Shown here: positions 1-7,653 of the stretch, piece by piece
Numbering within the stretch: position 1 is the stretch's first letter
Layout of the letters: each line of letters opens with the position of its first letter
NCBI RefSeq assembly: GCF_000725125.1
Contig: NZ_JFCB01000031.1
Span: 21,831-85,830, forward strand
Origin: Streptomyces toyocaensis
GTDB lineage: Bacteria > Actinomycetota > Actinomycetes > Streptomycetales > Streptomycetaceae
DNA: 64,000 nucleotides
Direction: 5' to 3'
Made by a program: the position numbers and the translations under genes
The notes under the pieces: model-generated
Seen by the model: only the letters and a program-made list of their open reading frames with translations
What the model was told of the DNA's origin: nothing
Databases searched by the model: none

Positions 1-2
1 TC

Positions 3-2039
3 GCCATCCGTGAGCGGCAGCGCGGCGCCCAGGCGGTCACTCTGGCGCTCGGGCTGCCGGTCGCGCTGGTGTCGGTGTCGCTGGGGGCGGTGCTCAGTGA
101 GCGGACGGTCGTCGGGGACGCCTTCTTCGTCGTCCTGATCTTCTGCGCGGTCTACGGCCGCCGGTTCGGCGACCGCGGGACCGGACTCGGGCTGATCGGC
201 TTCCAGGTCTACTTCGTGTCCCTGTTCGTCGGTGCCTCCGCGGCTCAGCTGCCGGGGCTGTGGGCCGCCATGACGGTGGCGTTCGCGAGCAGCGCGCTGG
301 TGCGGTTCGCCGTCGTCCCGGTGACCCCCACCGGTCTGCTGGAGCGGCTGCGCCAGGCCTTCCGGGCCCGGCTGGCCCAGCTGGTCTCCGCCCAGCTGGC
401 GCTGCTCGACGCCGGGCCCGGGGACGTGGACAAGGCGCTGGAGGAGGTGCGGGTGGGCAACGCCCGGCTGCACGAGACCGCCCTGATGATCCAGACCCGG
501 CTCGAGGAGGGCACACCCGACGAGTCGGCGGCGCGGCTGGTGCAGCGCCGGATCGCGGACGCCGAGATCGCCGCCGAGCGGCTCGGTCTGCTGCTGCTGT
601 CCGCCCGCAGCGCCGAACGGGCGGACACCCTCACCCTGCATCTGCCCGGTGCCCCCGCCCCGGAGGTCGGCCGGCTGCCCGGACCCGAGGAGGCCACCGA
701 CCGGCTGCGCCGGGACCTGCTCGCGCTGCGCGCGCTGGTGGTGTGGACGGGGGCGGCGGGGACGGCCGTGGCCGGGATGCGCAACCGGCTGCTCGCCTAC
801 CGGGACGAGGAGAACCTGCCGCCCGCCTCGCCGGCCGTGCAGGACGTGTTCCGGGCCGTCGGCGAGACGGCCCGCGCCGTGATGGGCCTGCGCGTCGCCC
901 TGGACGGTCCGCAGGACGAGTCGGACGACAGCCCGGCGACGGCCATGTCCCGGGAGGAGCTCGACGCGGAGGACGCCGCCATCGCCGGTGAGGAGACCGC
1001 GGAGGCGGAACCGCAGAGGGGGCTGCAGCGGCCCACCACGCGCGCCGCCGTGCAGGTGGCCGTGGGGTCGACGCTGGCCATCGTCGGCGGCGAGCTGCTG
1101 TCCACGGACCGCTGGTACTGGGCGGTGCTGACCTGCTGGATCGTCTTCATCAACACGGCCTCGACCGGCGAGATCCTGGTCAAGGGCTACCGGCGGCTCC
1201 TGGGCACGGTGTTCGGTGTCGCCGCGGGCATCGCGCTGGCCGCCGTGGTGGGCGGCCACACTCCGGCGGCGTTCCTGCTGGTGCTGGTGCTGATCTTCCT
1301 GATGTTCTACACGGCACCGCTGTCCTACACGCTGATGTCGTTCTTCGTGACCGCGATGCTGGGGCTGCTCTACACCCTGCTGCACACCTACAGCTGGGAG
1401 GTGCTGGTGCTGCGTCTGGAGGAGACGGCGCTGGGCGCGGCCTGCGGGGTGGTCGCGGCGGCACTGGTCCTGCCGGTGAACACCGACAGGCGCACCAACG
1501 AGCTGCTGGTCACCGTACTGGAACGGCTCGGCGACGTCACCGAGGCCGCCGTGGGGCAGCTGAGCGGCGGGTCCGCCGACGACCTGCTGGACAAGGCGCG
1601 GGAGCTGGACCAGGCGCTGGGTGATCTGCGCTCCGCCACCCAGCCCCTGACCCACCCGGTCACGCCGTTGCGGGCCCGGCGGACGAACGCGCGCTATGTG
1701 GTGGCGCTGCTGGAGACCTGCGCGTACCACGCGCGGTCGCTGGCGGCCACCGCCGAGCTGCTGCCGACCCATCCCTCGATCGCGGCGGACCCCCGGCTGC
1801 GCGGAGCGGCGGGGCGCACGGTGCGCAACATCAAGGCGATCGCGGCCCGCGTCGAGGACGGGCACGAGGGCGGGCCCGTCGAGACGGGCCCGAGCATCGC
1901 GTCCCTCCTGGGAGACGACGGCACCACCCGCTACGGCCGCATCACCGGCCGGGTCCTGCGCCACCTGGAACGCCTCGACGAGGCCGTGGCCGGCCTCGCC
2001 CGTCCGCTGCGGGTACCCGTGTCGGCGTCCGGCCGCTGA
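3..2039 (+). CDS. FUSC family membrane protein, 5' end outside window
   Basis: The reading frame is open from the first bases of the window, so the gene starts upstream and only its last 678 codons or so are seen. The visible protein has a first hydrophobic cluster (roughly residues 15-95), a long soluble middle with charged helices (about 110-340), a second hydrophobic cluster (about 350-490) and a soluble C-terminal tail. This duplicated membrane/soluble layout is that of the FUSC (fusaric acid resistance / aromatic acid exporter) superfamily. Substrate is unknown. It converges on the gene ending at 2067. The internal GTG at 69 is unlikely to be the true start because hydrophobic codons continue in frame upstream of it. 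Confidence 0.8.
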   Translation, partial: AIRERQRGAQAVTLALGLPVALVSVSLGAVLSERTVVGDAFFVVLIFCAVYGRRFGDRGTGLGLIGFQVYFVSLFVGASAAQLPGLWAAMTVAFASSALVRFAVVPVTPTGLLERLRQAFRARLAQLVSAQLALLDAGPGDVDKALEEVRVGNARLHETALMIQTRLEEGTPDESAARLVQRRIADAEIAAERLGLLLLSARSAERADTLTLHLPGAPAPEVGRLPGPEEATDRLRRDLLALRALVVWTGAAGTAVAGMRNRLLAYRDEENLPPASPAVQDVFRAVGETARAVMGLRVALDGPQDESDDSPATAMSREELDAEDAAIAGEETAEAEPQRGLQRPTTRAAVQVAVGSTLAIVGGELLSTDRWYWAVLTCWIVFINTASTGEILVKGYRRLLGTVFGVAAGIALAAVVGGHTPAAFLLVLVLIFLMFYTAPLSYTLMSFFVTAMLGLLYTLLHTYSWEVLVLRLEETALGAACGVVAAALVLPVNTDRRTNELLVTVLERLGDVTEAAVGQLSGGSADDLLDKARELDQALGDLRSATQPLTHPVTPLRARRTNARYVVALLETCAYHARSLAATAELLPTHPSIAADPRLRGAAGRTVRNIKAIAARVEDGHEGGPVETGPSIASLLGDDGTTRYGRITGRVLRHLERLDEAVAGLARPLRVPVSASGR

Positions 2040-2066
2040 CGCGACCGGACGGACGGCACGGGCGGA

Positions 2067-2495
2067 TCAGAAGTCCGTCGGCAGGCCGCTGGCCTCGGCG
2101 ATGCCGCGCAGCTCCTCGTTCTGGCGGTGGCGGTCCCTGATGAGGTCGGCGATCTCGCCCAGTCGCGACGGGTCCGCCGCGGTCGCCGCGTCGGTGACCA
2201 CCCGGACCGGTCCGGTCTCGTCGACCTCCAGCTCGACCACCTCGTTGTCCAGGCGGCCGGTGACGGCGGTGGCGATGACGAGGGCGGCCTCGTCGCGGAC
2301 CTCCTGCGGCAGTTCCTCGTCGCCGCCGTCCAGCGCGAGGTCGACACCCGAGAGGCGGTGTTCGTCGATCGCCTCGAGGACCGGCTCCACCACACGAAGC
2401 AGAAGCCGGTAGTCCTCGGTGTCCATCCGTACGCGCAGGAGGTCGAGGTAGACGTCCACGGGCCGGCCTTCCGGGGGAATCTCGGATTCGCTCAT
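2067..2495 (-). CDS. Conserved acidic hypothetical protein (142 aa)
   Basis: I do not recognise a named domain. The protein is acidic and leucine-rich, predicted soluble, with no membrane segment or signal peptide. I chose the ATG at 2495 (first residues MSESEIPPEG) because the frame upstream of it has low-complexity, Arg/Pro-rich shadow composition. It is the last gene of a minus-strand run HATPase - sigma factor - DUF5133 - this gene, with a 28-base gap to the gene before, so it is probably cotranscribed with the sigma factor. A role as an accessory of that stress module is inference from position only. Confidence 0.7.
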   Translation of the reverse strand: MSESEIPPEGRPVDVYLDLLRVRMDTEDYRLLLRVVEPVLEAIDEHRLSGVDLALDGGDEELPQEVRDEAALVIATAVTGRLDNEVVELEVDETGPVRVVTDAATAADPSRLGEIADLIRDRHRQNEELRGIAEASGLPTDF

Positions 2496-2523
2496 CGCTG
2501 ACGGGTTCCCCGCACCCGGCGAG

Positions 2524-2766
2524 TCATACGGCGGCCGGACGGGCGGCCTGCCGCACGTCCGTCTCCTCGGCCGCAAGCCAGCGGTGCGCGGTGGCGAGCG
2601 CGGTCCGCACGTCACGGGTGCCGGTCGACACGCACAGGGTGTACGCCAGGTCACCGACGCGCGGGTCCGCGACGACGGGTCCGTCGCCGGTCGCTGTTCC
2701 GGTGGCCATCAGGGCCTCGTACTCCTCGACGAGGCGGCGCAGCACGGTGGGGTGGGGCTTCAGCAT
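2524..2766 (-). CDS. DUF5133 family protein
   Basis: This 80-residue protein matches my memory of the Streptomyces DUF5133 family: an N-terminal segment with HPxVLRRLVEEYEAL, then a conserved stretch around residues 38-55 with AYTLCVSTGTRDV, followed by a short helix. The function of the family is unknown. The gene lies 40 bases after the sigma factor stop and 28 bases before the next start, so it is likely part of the sigma operon. No signal peptide or membrane helix is seen. Confidence 0.75.
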   Translation of the reverse strand: MLKPHPTVLRRLVEEYEALMATGTATGDGPVVADPRVGDLAYTLCVSTGTRDVRTALATAHRWLAAEETDVRQAARPAAV

Positions 2767-2806
2767 GAGTTTCGCTTTCTCGCAGTCTGGTCCGGGCGGG
2801 CGCGGT

Positions 2807-3670
2807 TCACGCCGTCGCCGAGTGTCCGCCGGTGCCGCGCGGGCCCTTCCGCTGTCCCATCACGTCGGCGCGCACCCGGGCGCAGCTGCGGCTGATGAGG
2901 CGGGAGACGTGCATCTGGGAGATTCCCAGGCGGTCGGCGATGCGGCTCTGGGTCATGTCCTCGAAGAAACGCATGTAGAGGATGGCGCGCTCGCGCTCCG
3001 GCAGGCGGCGCAGCCCTTCCTTGGCGGACTCGCGGTCGACCACGACGTCGTACGAGGTGTCCGCGGCGCCGAGGGTGTCGGCGAGGCTGTAGCCGTCGTC
3101 GTCGGAGGACAGTTCGGCGTCCAGCGACAGCGTGCTGAAGCTCTCCAGCGCCTCCATCCCGGCTCCGACCTCTTCCTCGGTCAGCCCGGTGTGGGCCGCG
3201 ATGTCCTCGATGGACGGCTCCGGTGTGCCGGGGTTCTGGGTGAGCTCTCGCCGTGCCACCCGCACCTTGTTCCGCAGCTCCTGGACGCGGCGGGGCACGC
3301 GCAGGGCCCACATCCGGTCGCGGAAGTGCCGCTTGACCTCGCCGGTGATGGTGGGGACGGCGTAGCTCTCGAAGGCGCCCCGGCTCGGGTCGAACCGGTC
3401 GATGGCCTTGACCAGGCCGAGGGCGGCGACCTGCCGCAGGTCCTCGATGGACTCGCCGCGGTCACGGAAGCGGCCCGCGATGCGGTGGGCCATGGGCAGC
3501 CACGCGGTCGCGAGCTCGTCGCGGACCGCGTCCCGCTCGGGGCCCTCCTCCAGGGAGGCGAGCCGCGCGAAGAGGGCGGCGGTGTCGGGGGCGTCGTCGT
3601 GCCGCCGGCGCGGCGGGGCGGCCGTCGCGTCGGAGGAGCCGGGACGAGGGGCGGACGTGTCAATGAGCAT
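2807..3670 (-). CDS. sigM: SigB/SigF-family RNA polymerase sigma factor (SigM-like)
   Basis: This 287-residue protein is a group 3 (stress/sporulation type) sigma factor. Region 2 includes DLRQVAALGLVKAIDRFDP and the core-binding stretch ending in EVKRHFRDRMWALRVPRR; region 3 follows, and region 4 ends in a helix-turn-helix with RIADRLGISQMHVSRL. The start at 3670 has a GGGAG about nine bases upstream; the longer frame beyond it is shadow sequence. A HATPase anti-sigma-type gene lies 185 bases upstream on the same strand, as in rsbW/sigB pairs. The name sigM is inferred from order relative to ssgC, clpP3/4 and sigL as I remember S. coelicolor; the family call is firm, the symbol is not. Confidence 0.85.
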   Translation of the reverse strand: MLIDTSAPRPGSSDATAAPPRRRHDDAPDTAALFARLASLEEGPERDAVRDELATAWLPMAHRIAGRFRDRGESIEDLRQVAALGLVKAIDRFDPSRGAFESYAVPTITGEVKRHFRDRMWALRVPRRVQELRNKVRVARRELTQNPGTPEPSIEDIAAHTGLTEEEVGAGMEALESFSTLSLDAELSSDDDGYSLADTLGAADTSYDVVVDRESAKEGLRRLPERERAILYMRFFEDMTQSRIADRLGISQMHVSRLISRSCARVRADVMGQRKGPRGTGGHSATA

Positions 3671-3855
3671 GCGGTTTCGCTCCCGAACGGTGGTTGCAGG
3701 GGGACTACCGCGGGACGGGCGCCGCCGGGACACCCGGAGGGTCCTCAGCGGACGTACCGATCCCGCTGGCGCGCCTCCGGTCCGAAGCACGAACCTCCGA
3801 TTGCCCCCAGCCCGGCGGAACAAACTCCGCTTCTTCGGCGGAATTCGCCGGAGGC

Positions 3856-4299
3856 TCAGGCCAGGGGCACGACCGCGGTGATGCACTTGCCTCCGGCGGG
3901 CAGGTCGGACACCCGGACGTCCCTGGACAGCCGGCACACGATGGGCCAGCCGTGGCCGCCCGGACGGCTGCGTCCCCGCTGGTCGGTGCGCTGCACCACG
4001 ACGGGCAGCTCGTCGCTGCGGTCGCTCACGGACAGCCGTACCCCGGGCCCGCTGACGTCGACCCGGAAGTCGGTCACTCCCCCGCCGTGGAGGATCGCGT
4101 TGGTGGTCAGCTCGGAGGCGACGAGCAGGGCGTCCGCCAGGGCGTCGGTGTCGCAGGCGGTGTGGGTGGCGCGGCAGCGTTCGGACACCGCCCGCGTCAC
4201 GGCCTCGCGCACCTCGGCCGGACGGGAGGGGAGCGGTGGCCCCGCGCGGCGCGTGCCGGGCGGCTCGAAAACGGGTTCGATGATGTTCTCCTCAGGCAT
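3856..4299 (-). CDS. Anti-sigma-factor-type HATPase (RsbW-like)
   Basis: The 147-residue protein carries a GHKL/HATPase_c fold: the N-box at about residues 55-72 (ALLVASELTTNAILHGG) and a glycine-rich G-box near residues 105-115 (RPGGHGWPI). Proteins of this size in actinomycetes act as RsbW-like anti-sigma factors or related serine kinases. It sits directly upstream of, and on the same strand as, the SigM-like sigma gene, so that sigma factor is the likely partner. A GAGGAG lies about seven bases before the ATG at 4299. Whether it also phosphorylates an anti-sigma antagonist cannot be read from sequence; no STAS-domain gene is adjacent. Confidence 0.8.
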   Translation of the reverse strand: MPEENIIEPVFEPPGTRRAGPPLPSRPAEVREAVTRAVSERCRATHTACDTDALADALLVASELTTNAILHGGGVTDFRVDVSGPGVRLSVSDRSDELPVVVQRTDQRGRSRPGGHGWPIVCRLSRDVRVSDLPAGGKCITAVVPLA

Positions 4300-4445
4300 A
4301 CCGCGGCTCCTCTTCGGTCACGCATGGTCACTGGTGAACGCCTCGTACTTCCTTTTTCGGCTCACCTGTCCCGGTACGGGCAAACCTCCCGGCCACATCC
4401 CGCTCCCCTGTCATTCGTCCGGCGCACGGGGGTACGCGGTGCCGT

Positions 4446-4676
4446 ATGACCGATGTGGTGGACTCGGACGAACTGCTGCGGCGCATCCAGCGGGCCAGGG
4501 CCTGGGCCGCTCAGGAGGAGCGGGCCTGGCGGGCGCGCGGTGACGAGCGGGCACGGGAGGACTCCGGCGATCCGGGCGCCGCGCGCGACGCCGAGGTGCG
4601 CGGCGTGGCCTACGGGGTGGTCGTGCGGGTGCTGGAGGAGATCCTGACGCCGGGCAGGCACACGGCGGAGGGGTGA
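4446..4676 (+). CDS. Small charged hypothetical protein (76 aa)
   Basis: A short, highly charged, probably helical protein rich in Arg, Glu and Ala. No known domain is recognised. It ends 51 bases before the start of the Orn/Lys/Arg decarboxylase on the same strand, so the two may form an operon. Codon use (G/C in third positions) is consistent with a real gene. No signal peptide or membrane helix is present. Function is unknown. Confidence 0.6.
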   Translation: MTDVVDSDELLRRIQRARAWAAQEERAWRARGDERAREDSGDPGAARDAEVRGVAYGVVVRVLEEILTPGRHTAEG

Positions 4677-4727
4677 GCGGCCGGGGCGCGCGGCATGGCA
4701 CCGGCCGGTCCGGGAACCCGGCGGCCC

Positions 4728-6215
4728 ATGACGGTCGATCACAGCCGGGCGCCGGTTCTGGAAGCACTGGAGGACTACCACCGCGAGGGGCGGCTGAGCT
4801 TCACCCCGCCGGGCCACAAGCAGGCCCGGGGAGCGGATCCCGCGGTGCGCGAGGTGCTCGGGGACTCCGTGTTCCTGGGCGACGTGCTGGCGACGGGCGG
4901 TCTCGACGACCGGCTCACCCGGGGCCGGGTACTGCAGAGGGCCCAGGAGCTGATGGCCGACGCGGTGCACGCCGACCACACGTTCTTCAGCACGTGCGGC
5001 AGCTCCCTGTCGGTCAAGGCGGCGATGCTGTCGGTCGCGGGCCCGCACGAGAAGCTGCTGATCGGGCGCGACGCGCACAAGTCGGTGGTGTCGGGGCTGA
5101 TCCTGTCCGGGATCGAGCCGGTGTGGGTGGAGCCGCGGTGGGACGCGGAACGCCACGTCGCGCACCCCCCGTCGGCCGTGGACTTCGACCGGGCCTTCGA
5201 GGCCCACCCGGACGCCCGCGGCGCGCTGGTGACCAGCCCGACACCGTACGGCGCCGCCGCCGGCCTGCAGGCGATCGCCGAGGTGTGCCACCGGCGGTCG
5301 CTTCCGCTGATCGTGGACGAGGCGTGGGGCGCGCACCTGCCCTTCCACCCCGATCTTCCGTCCTGGGCGATGGACGCGGGCGCCGACATCTGCGTCACCA
5401 GCATCCACAAGATGGGCAGCGGCCTGGAGCAGGGCTCCGTGTTCCATCTGCGGGGCGATCTGGTGACGCCCGCACTGCTGGGCATGCGGGCCGACCTGCT
5501 GGGGACGACCAGTCCGTCGGTGCTGATCTTCGCGGGGCTGGACGGCTGGCGGCGGCAGATGGCCCTGCGCGGCAAGGAGCTGATGGGGGCGGCGCTGGAG
5601 CTCGCGGCCGACGTCCGCGCCGCGGTCGAGGAGATCGACGGGATGCACGCCAACGACCGGGACGACTTCTGCGGCCCGGAGCTGGCGGACGACTTCGACC
5701 CGCTGCCCTGCGTCATCGACGTCGAGGAGCTCGGCGTCACGGGTTACCAGGCGGCGGACTGGCTCCGCCGGAACCGCGGCATCGTCGCGCATCTGGTCGA
5801 CCACCGCCGGATCGGGGCGCAGATCACCCACGGCGACGACCGGGAGACCGCGGGCGAGCTGCTGTCGGCGTTGCGGGACCTGGGCCGGGCGGCCCGGAAC
5901 CTGCCCGCCGCGCCGCGGGTGGACGTGCCGCGGCCGGGCGAGCTGCGGATGGAGCAGGCGATGCTGCCGCGGGACGCGTTCTTCGGCCCCACCGACGACG
6001 TTCCGGTGGCGCGGGCAGCCGGGCGGATCGCCGCAGAGATGATCACTCCGTATCCGCCCGGGATCCCGGCCGTCCTGCCGGGCGAACGGCTCACCGAACC
6101 CGTGCTGCGCTATCTGCGCACGGGGCTGACCGCGGGCATGTACCTGCCCGATCCGTCGGATCCCGCCCTGGACACGGTCCGGGTCGTGGACGAGCGTGCC
6201 GGCGGGGAACGGTGA
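4728..6215 (+). CDS. Orn/Lys/Arg decarboxylase family PLP enzyme
   Basis: This 495-residue protein belongs to fold-type I PLP enzymes of the Orn/Lys/Arg decarboxylase family (SpeA-like), which remove the carboxyl group of a basic amino acid to give a polyamine precursor or diamine. The motif PPGHKQ lies at the N-terminus, a PLP-ring aspartate sits in DEAWGAHLPF near residue 200, and the Schiff-base lysine is in TSIHKMGSG near residue 228. The C-terminal third is the family's small domain. The ATG at 4728 is preferred because alignable sequence begins there; an in-frame ATG exists at 4695. Substrate among Arg, Lys and Orn cannot be decided. A terminator lies about 105 bases after the stop. Confidence 0.85.
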   Translation: MTVDHSRAPVLEALEDYHREGRLSFTPPGHKQARGADPAVREVLGDSVFLGDVLATGGLDDRLTRGRVLQRAQELMADAVHADHTFFSTCGSSLSVKAAMLSVAGPHEKLLIGRDAHKSVVSGLILSGIEPVWVEPRWDAERHVAHPPSAVDFDRAFEAHPDARGALVTSPTPYGAAAGLQAIAEVCHRRSLPLIVDEAWGAHLPFHPDLPSWAMDAGADICVTSIHKMGSGLEQGSVFHLRGDLVTPALLGMRADLLGTTSPSVLIFAGLDGWRRQMALRGKELMGAALELAADVRAAVEEIDGMHANDRDDFCGPELADDFDPLPCVIDVEELGVTGYQAADWLRRNRGIVAHLVDHRRIGAQITHGDDRETAGELLSALRDLGRAARNLPAAPRVDVPRPGELRMEQAMLPRDAFFGPTDDVPVARAAGRIAAEMITPYPPGIPAVLPGERLTEPVLRYLRTGLTAGMYLPDPSDPALDTVRVVDERAGGER

Positions 6216-6250
6216 AACAGGTCACGTGCCCCGATTACCCGACCGCCCTC

Positions 6251-6272
6251 TGAATGGTTTATCGTTCATTCA
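6251..6272. promoter_or_regulatory. AT-rich imperfect palindrome in intergenic region
   Basis: Six-base arms TGAATG (6251-6256) and CATTCA (6267-6272) flank ten AT-rich bases, a strong local composition change in this GC-rich genome. It lies after the decarboxylase stop and before the hairpin at 6322. It resembles a repressor operator or the upstream part of a promoter (a weak -10-like TACGTG follows at 6273). No protein can be assigned to it. Confidence 0.35.
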
Positions 6273-6321
6273 TACGTGGTGACGGAGTCGACCCCCCGTC
6301 CTCCGGACACCACCGCTCACG

Positions 6322-6358
6322 GCCCTGGCTGGCTTCCCCCGTCCAGCCAGGGCTTTTT
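6322..6358 (+). terminator. Perfect intrinsic terminator (11-bp stem, T-tract)
   Basis: Bases 6322-6332 and 6343-6353 form a perfect 11-bp inverted repeat with a 10-base loop, followed directly by TTTTT at 6354-6358. This is a textbook rho-independent terminator on the plus strand, unusual for Streptomyces where T-tracts are often missing. It would end decarboxylase transcription, or attenuate a transcript reading towards the gene at 6490. Confidence 0.85.
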
Positions 6359-6489
6359 CATGCCCGTGCGGGCCGGGCGGCCGGATGCGGACGTCTCCCC
6401 GGCCGCCGAGGTGCCCCGAACGGCGGCAGCGGCTGAAATGAACGTAGGGAAAGCACCGGATCCGATTGCCCGGCGAGGAGCCCCGCGCC

Positions 6490-6945
6490 ATGACCAAAGC
6501 GATCAAACTCCTGACCGCCCTTCCCCCTCCACAACGCGCGCGCCTGATGGAGTTGGCGCGCGAGGTGTCCTTCCCGGAGGACACCCGAATCTCCGAGGCG
6601 GGCGGGACAGCCGACCGCTTCTGGGTGATCCGCTCCGGCGCGGTCTCGCTGGACCAGCGGGTGGACGATCTGCGCCGGGCCACGGTCGCCGGCCTCGGCG
6701 CGGGTGACCTGCTGGGCTGGTCGTGGCTGTTCCCGCCGTACCGGTGGGACTTCGGCGCCGTCGCCTTCAGCCCCGTGCGCGCCTACGAGTTCGACGCGGC
6801 GGCCGTGCACCGGCTGTGCGAGGAGGACCCCCGGCTGGGGCTGATGCTGGTGCGCAAGGTCGCCGAGATCCTCGCCCACCGGCTGGAGACCACACGCGGC
6901 AAGCTGCTGGAGCAGTACGCGATGAACCGGCGCGGGGTGGTGTAG
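6490..6945 (+). CDS. Cyclic nucleotide-binding domain protein without HTH
   Basis: The 151-residue protein is a stand-alone Crp-type cyclic nucleotide-binding beta-roll (about residues 12-115) followed by a C-helix region (LMLVRKVAEILAHRLETTRGKLLEQY). Full Crp/Fnr regulators continue with about 80 residues of winged helix; here the protein stops after the helix, so DNA binding is not expected. The ATG at 6490 follows a GCGAGGAG ribosome-binding site about eight bases upstream; an in-frame start at 6466 is less likely. It may bind a nucleotide or act as a sensor. It converges on the LysE gene, with a hairpin between them. Confidence 0.8.
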   Translation: MTKAIKLLTALPPPQRARLMELAREVSFPEDTRISEAGGTADRFWVIRSGAVSLDQRVDDLRRATVAGLGAGDLLGWSWLFPPYRWDFGAVAFSPVRAYEFDAAAVHRLCEEDPRLGLMLVRKVAEILAHRLETTRGKLLEQYAMNRRGVV

Positions 6946-6951
6946 CCGGGC

Positions 6952-6976
6952 GGCCTGAGGCCCGGGGCCTCAGGCC
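6952..6976. terminator. Bidirectional hairpin between convergent genes
   Basis: Bases 6952-6963 and 6965-6976 are perfect 12-base inverted arms separated by one base, so the functional loop is made of the innermost pairs. The hairpin starts seven bases after the cyclic-nucleotide-domain gene's stop and overlaps the stop codon of the lysE-type gene. No T-tract is present, as is common in Streptomyces. Confidence 0.6.
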
Positions 6977-7587
6977 CCCGCGACGAGCGTCGCCCCGAGG
7001 ACGATCATGGTGGCGGCGACCAGTCCGTCGAGCACGCGCCAGGCCGCCGGACGGGCCAGGAAGCGGCTCAGCAGGCGGGCGCCGAAGCCGAGCGCGGCGA
7101 ACCAGCAGAGGCTGGCCAGCACGGCGCCGAGACCGAAGGTCCAGCGCAGCGGGCCGTGGTCGGCCGCGACCGAGCCCAGCAGGAACACCGTGTCGAGGTA
7201 GACGTGCGGGTTGAGCCAGGTCATCGCGAGGCAGGTGAGCACGGCCCGGCGGCGGGAGCCCGCCGCCCCGCCCTCCGCCCGCAGCCCGGCGGCGCCCGGA
7301 CGGAACACCCGGCGGGCGGCCAGGGCGCCGTACCCGAGCAGGAACGCGCCGCCGATCCAGCCGACGGCCGTCAGCGCCCCGGGCCACGCCACGACCACCG
7401 CTCCGACGCCGCCGACGCCCAGGGCGATGAGCGCCGCGTCGGACAGGGCGCAGATCCCGACGACGGCGAGCACGGCCTCCCTGCGGATGCCCTGACGCAG
7501 GACGAAGGCGTTCTGGGCGCCGATGGCGACGATGAGGGAGAGGCCGGTGCCGAAACCGGCGGCGGCGGTGGCGAGCGAGCTGGTCAT
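6970..7587 (-). CDS. LysE/ArgO family amino acid exporter
   Basis: A 205-residue inner-membrane protein with about six hydrophobic segments. The N-terminal signature GLSLIVAIGAQNAFVLRQG and the motif TWLNPHVYLDTVFLLGS near residues 125-145 are those of the LysE/ArgO family, which exports basic amino acids such as lysine and arginine. The gene is divergent from an ArgP/LysG-like LysR regulator starting at 7654, the standard arrangement for this exporter. Expression is therefore probably induced by the regulator when basic amino acids accumulate. The palindrome at 7624-7649 lies in the shared promoter region. Confidence 0.9.
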   Translation of the reverse strand: MTSSLATAAAGFGTGLSLIVAIGAQNAFVLRQGIRREAVLAVVGICALSDAALIALGVGGVGAVVVAWPGALTAVGWIGGAFLLGYGALAARRVFRPGAAGLRAEGGAAGSRRRAVLTCLAMTWLNPHVYLDTVFLLGSVAADHGPLRWTFGLGAVLASLCWFAALGFGARLLSRFLARPAAWRVLDGLVAATMIVLGATLVAGA

Positions 7588-7623
7588 GCCCAGGACGCTA
7601 CGGTGCCCCTTGCGTGCAGTACA

Positions 7624-7649
7624 GCTAAGGATTCTTACGTACCCTTAGC
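7624..7649. promoter_or_regulatory. LysR-type operator in lysE/argP divergent promoter
   Basis: Seven-base perfect arms GCTAAGG (7624-7630) and CCTTAGC (7643-7649) are separated by 12 AT-rich bases, the interrupted dyad expected for a LysR-family protein. It lies 37 bases upstream of the exporter start and ends four bases before the regulator's GTG, so the regulator mRNA may be leaderless or nearly so, and binding could control both genes. Confidence 0.6.
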
Positions 7650-7653
7650 CGTC

